A DNA stretch of 40,114 bases from positions 1-40,114 of the IMG/VR virus record IMGVR_UViG_3300045967_000017. One strand, 5' to 3'. Each line of letters opens with the position of its first letter. The first letter of the stretch is position 1. Made by a program: the position numbers and the translations under genes. Positions 38,701 to 40,114 of the stretch are shown piece by piece. Source of the stretch: a virus. Below the pieces are notes generated by a model. It searched no databases. It saw only the letters and a program-made list of their open reading frames with translations, and was not told the origin of the DNA.

Positions 38701-39056
38701 CCTGTTGCCACTCCACTTTCGAGCAATAGATCGAGCGTGGCGCGATTGTTGTTTTCGCGAATGTCGCGGATATTGTAAGCGACGTTCCGTCTCACATCGC
38801 GCGCCTGCCAATCCGTATCGATTTGCTTGGTCTGGCTGTTCTTGCGCACCGTCACCGCCATCGGGTTGCGACTCTCGAGCCTGGCCGCCATGACCGTTTC
38901 GGAACCGCGCAGATGGATGAATTCGGCCCGGCATTGGAACTGCTCCGTCCAATCGCCCGCGACCACATTGCCATAGCCGTCGTCGACCATCTCCCGCTGA
39001 TCGAAGGCGAGGCGGTAGTAAAGGCGTCCGGCGCCGGATTGGTTGAGTTTTTCCAT
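38697..39056 (-). CDS. Head closure protein (SPP1 gp16 / HK97 head-tail joining family)
   Basis: 119 residues. Family pattern: YYRLAFDQREMVDDGYGNVVAGDWTEQFQCRAEFIHLRGSETVMAARLESRNPMAVTVR in pieces, and AYNIRDIRENNNRATLDLLLESG at the end. Forms a ring below the connector and closes the filled head. I chose the ATG at 39056, which overlaps the stop of the glycine-rich gene (TGATG); a GTG one codon earlier is possible. Confidence 0.9.
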   Translation of the reverse strand: MEKLNQSGAGRLYYRLAFDQREMVDDGYGNVVAGDWTEQFQCRAEFIHLRGSETVMAARLESRNPMAVTVRKNSQTKQIDTDWQARDVRRNVAYNIRDIRENNNRATLDLLLESGVATG

Positions 39057-40075
39057 CACGCCGACACGTTGTTAGCGATCACGATGACGCCCTGCGCTCC
39101 AGCGCCGCCAGCCTGCGAGCCGCCAGTGCTCATGCCGCCGCCGCCGCCAGCACCATATTCACCGCCGTTACCACCAGCCCCGGCTGTTGTCCTGCCGCCG
39201 CCTCCGCCGCCCGACCCTGTAGTAGTCGCGGCATCTATATCGTCTCCGTTGCCTCCTACACCGCCAGCGGTGCCGCCAAGCCCGCCCGTATTCAAGCCAC
39301 CTCTCCCACCAGCACCGCCGTAACTGACACCGCCCCTGCCGAGACCTGTCGGCCCCCCGCTACCACCACCGCCTCCGGAGCCAGTGGTGCCAGACGTGCC
39401 GCCTATCCCTCCACCGCCGCCCCCATACTGCACCGCTCCCACGCCAATGGGGTCACCGCCGCTGCCTGCCCCCGTGCCGTGCATACCACCCCCATCACCG
39501 TGATGTGCACTTACCGAAGCAACAGTCAGGGAGGAGCCGTTAAACCAAACGTCAGAGCCGTTGGTCCCGGAACCAGATCCCGGCCCCGTTCCCGCAGCAA
39601 GGAAGAATGGAATGCTGGCGCTCGCTGTCAATGCGATGTTGGTTTGCCTAGAGTAGGAGCCGCCACCGCCGCCCTGAGATTCCCCGCCATTATTGCGGCC
39701 ACCGCCGGAACCACCGCCAGCGATGACATGAACAACATTATCGCTGCTGTTCCAGTCGCTAAGAGATGTCCATGTCTGGCCGCTGGCCGATGTTGAGGTC
39801 AAAACGACAGTTGTCTTGATGCCTCCTCCACCACCACCAGCAGTGGATTTGCCTCTTGGCGGGATCACACCGGGAAGCATGGCTTCCCAAATCCATTCCG
39901 GCTCCTTGATCGGGAACCACCGGCGCAGTTCGTACAGGGATGCCTCGCGCCAGTCCTTCGGCAACTGGAACTGATCATACTCGACGCGGTCGGTGGCGTA
40001 GCTCTTGCCGAAATGAACACGCTCCAGCGGCGTCGGCTGGATAATGGCGGGCGGTGGAAGGTCGAGCAGGAACAT
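39056..40075 (-). CDS. Glycine-rich virion protein (complete copy, 339 aa)
   Basis: 339 residues. The first 75 form a compact domain (FLLDLPPPAIIQPTPLERVHFG, YDQFQLPKDWREASLYELRRWFPIKEPEWIWEAMLPG). The rest is a beta-rich, glycine-rich region, with GGGGGG blocks at about 78-85, 185-260 and 285-330, similar to polyglycine cores in phage adhesins and fibre tips. The ATG overlaps the stop of the collagen-like fibre, whose last 13 codons are present at the right end, so it follows that fibre in the operon. A role as tip or adhesin of that fibre is plausible, with the first domain as its anchor. Confidence 0.8.
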   Translation of the reverse strand: MFLLDLPPPAIIQPTPLERVHFGKSYATDRVEYDQFQLPKDWREASLYELRRWFPIKEPEWIWEAMLPGVIPPRGKSTAGGGGGGIKTTVVLTSTSASGQTWTSLSDWNSSDNVVHVIAGGGSGGGRNNGGESQGGGGGSYSRQTNIALTASASIPFFLAAGTGPGSGSGTNGSDVWFNGSSLTVASVSAHHGDGGGMHGTGAGSGGDPIGVGAVQYGGGGGGIGGTSGTTGSGGGGGSGGPTGLGRGGVSYGGAGGRGGLNTGGLGGTAGGVGGNGDDIDAATTTGSGGGGGGRTTAGAGGNGGEYGAGGGGGMSTGGSQAGGAGAQGVIVIANNVSA

Positions 40076-40114
40076 CAGGTCGTCCTTCTGAAAACGCCAG
40101 TGATCCAGATTTTG
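39700..40114. repeat. Imperfect terminal direct repeat, right copy
   Basis: Aligns to 1-415 with ten mismatches. Contains the last 13 codons of the collagen-like fibre gene and the first 125 codons of the glycine-rich gene. It ends exactly at the window end, so the two ends overlap as in a circular molecule. Confidence 0.9.

Overview
The window looks like a nearly complete, circularly closing genome of a temperate siphovirus-type phage (or its prophage or plasmid form). The host is most likely an alphaproteobacterium, probably of the Rhizobiales. The evidence is a dense set of phage genes in the expected modules, long overlapping start/stop strings (ATGA, GTGA, TGATG), high GC, and a gene for a GcrA-family regulator, a family otherwise typical of alphaproteobacteria. 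The host is inferred from gene families and base composition only. Bases 1-415 match bases 39700-40114 with about ten mismatches by hand alignment. The gene cut at the left end is therefore the start of the gene that is complete at the right end, and the circle would be about 39.7 kb.

Minus strand, late region, read in transcription order across the junction: GH25 endolysin, HNH endonuclease, small and large terminase, a prohead protease fused to the major capsid protein (with a strong internal ribosome binding site that could give free capsid protein), a small head protein, portal, a collagen-like protein, a head-tail connector, a small BppU-like protein, a 1120-residue collagen-like fibre, a glycine-rich protein (across the junction), head closure, two small proteins, tail completion, tail tube, a tail chaperone with a -1 frameshift site (GGGAAAA), a gp10-like protein, tape measure, lambda M/L/K/I/J-like tail tip proteins, a GIY-YIG endonuclease, a second fibre, a discoidin-like tail protein, and three small exported or membrane proteins that may serve lysis.

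The leftward early region runs from a Cro/YdaS-like gene at 17.7 kb through the GcrA-like regulator, a small hypothetical gene, a PD-(D/E)XK-like nuclease, an MT-A70 adenine methyltransferase, a VRR-NUC nuclease and a D5/P4-type primase-helicase. A BrnT/BrnA toxin-antitoxin pair with its own operator sits inside this region in the opposite orientation.

The rightward region begins with a short CI-like repressor. It continues with a YqaJ/lambda-type exonuclease, a RecT annealing protein, small hypothetical genes, an AlpA/Xis-like protein, a small HTH protein and a tyrosine integrase, followed by a likely attP. Three further genes for exported or membrane proteins (23.5-24.5 kb) are candidates for lysogenic conversion.

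Four copies of a TAC-N4-GTA operator flank the repressor gene and mark the lysis-lysogeny switch. I saw no tRNA, CRISPR array or insertion sequence.
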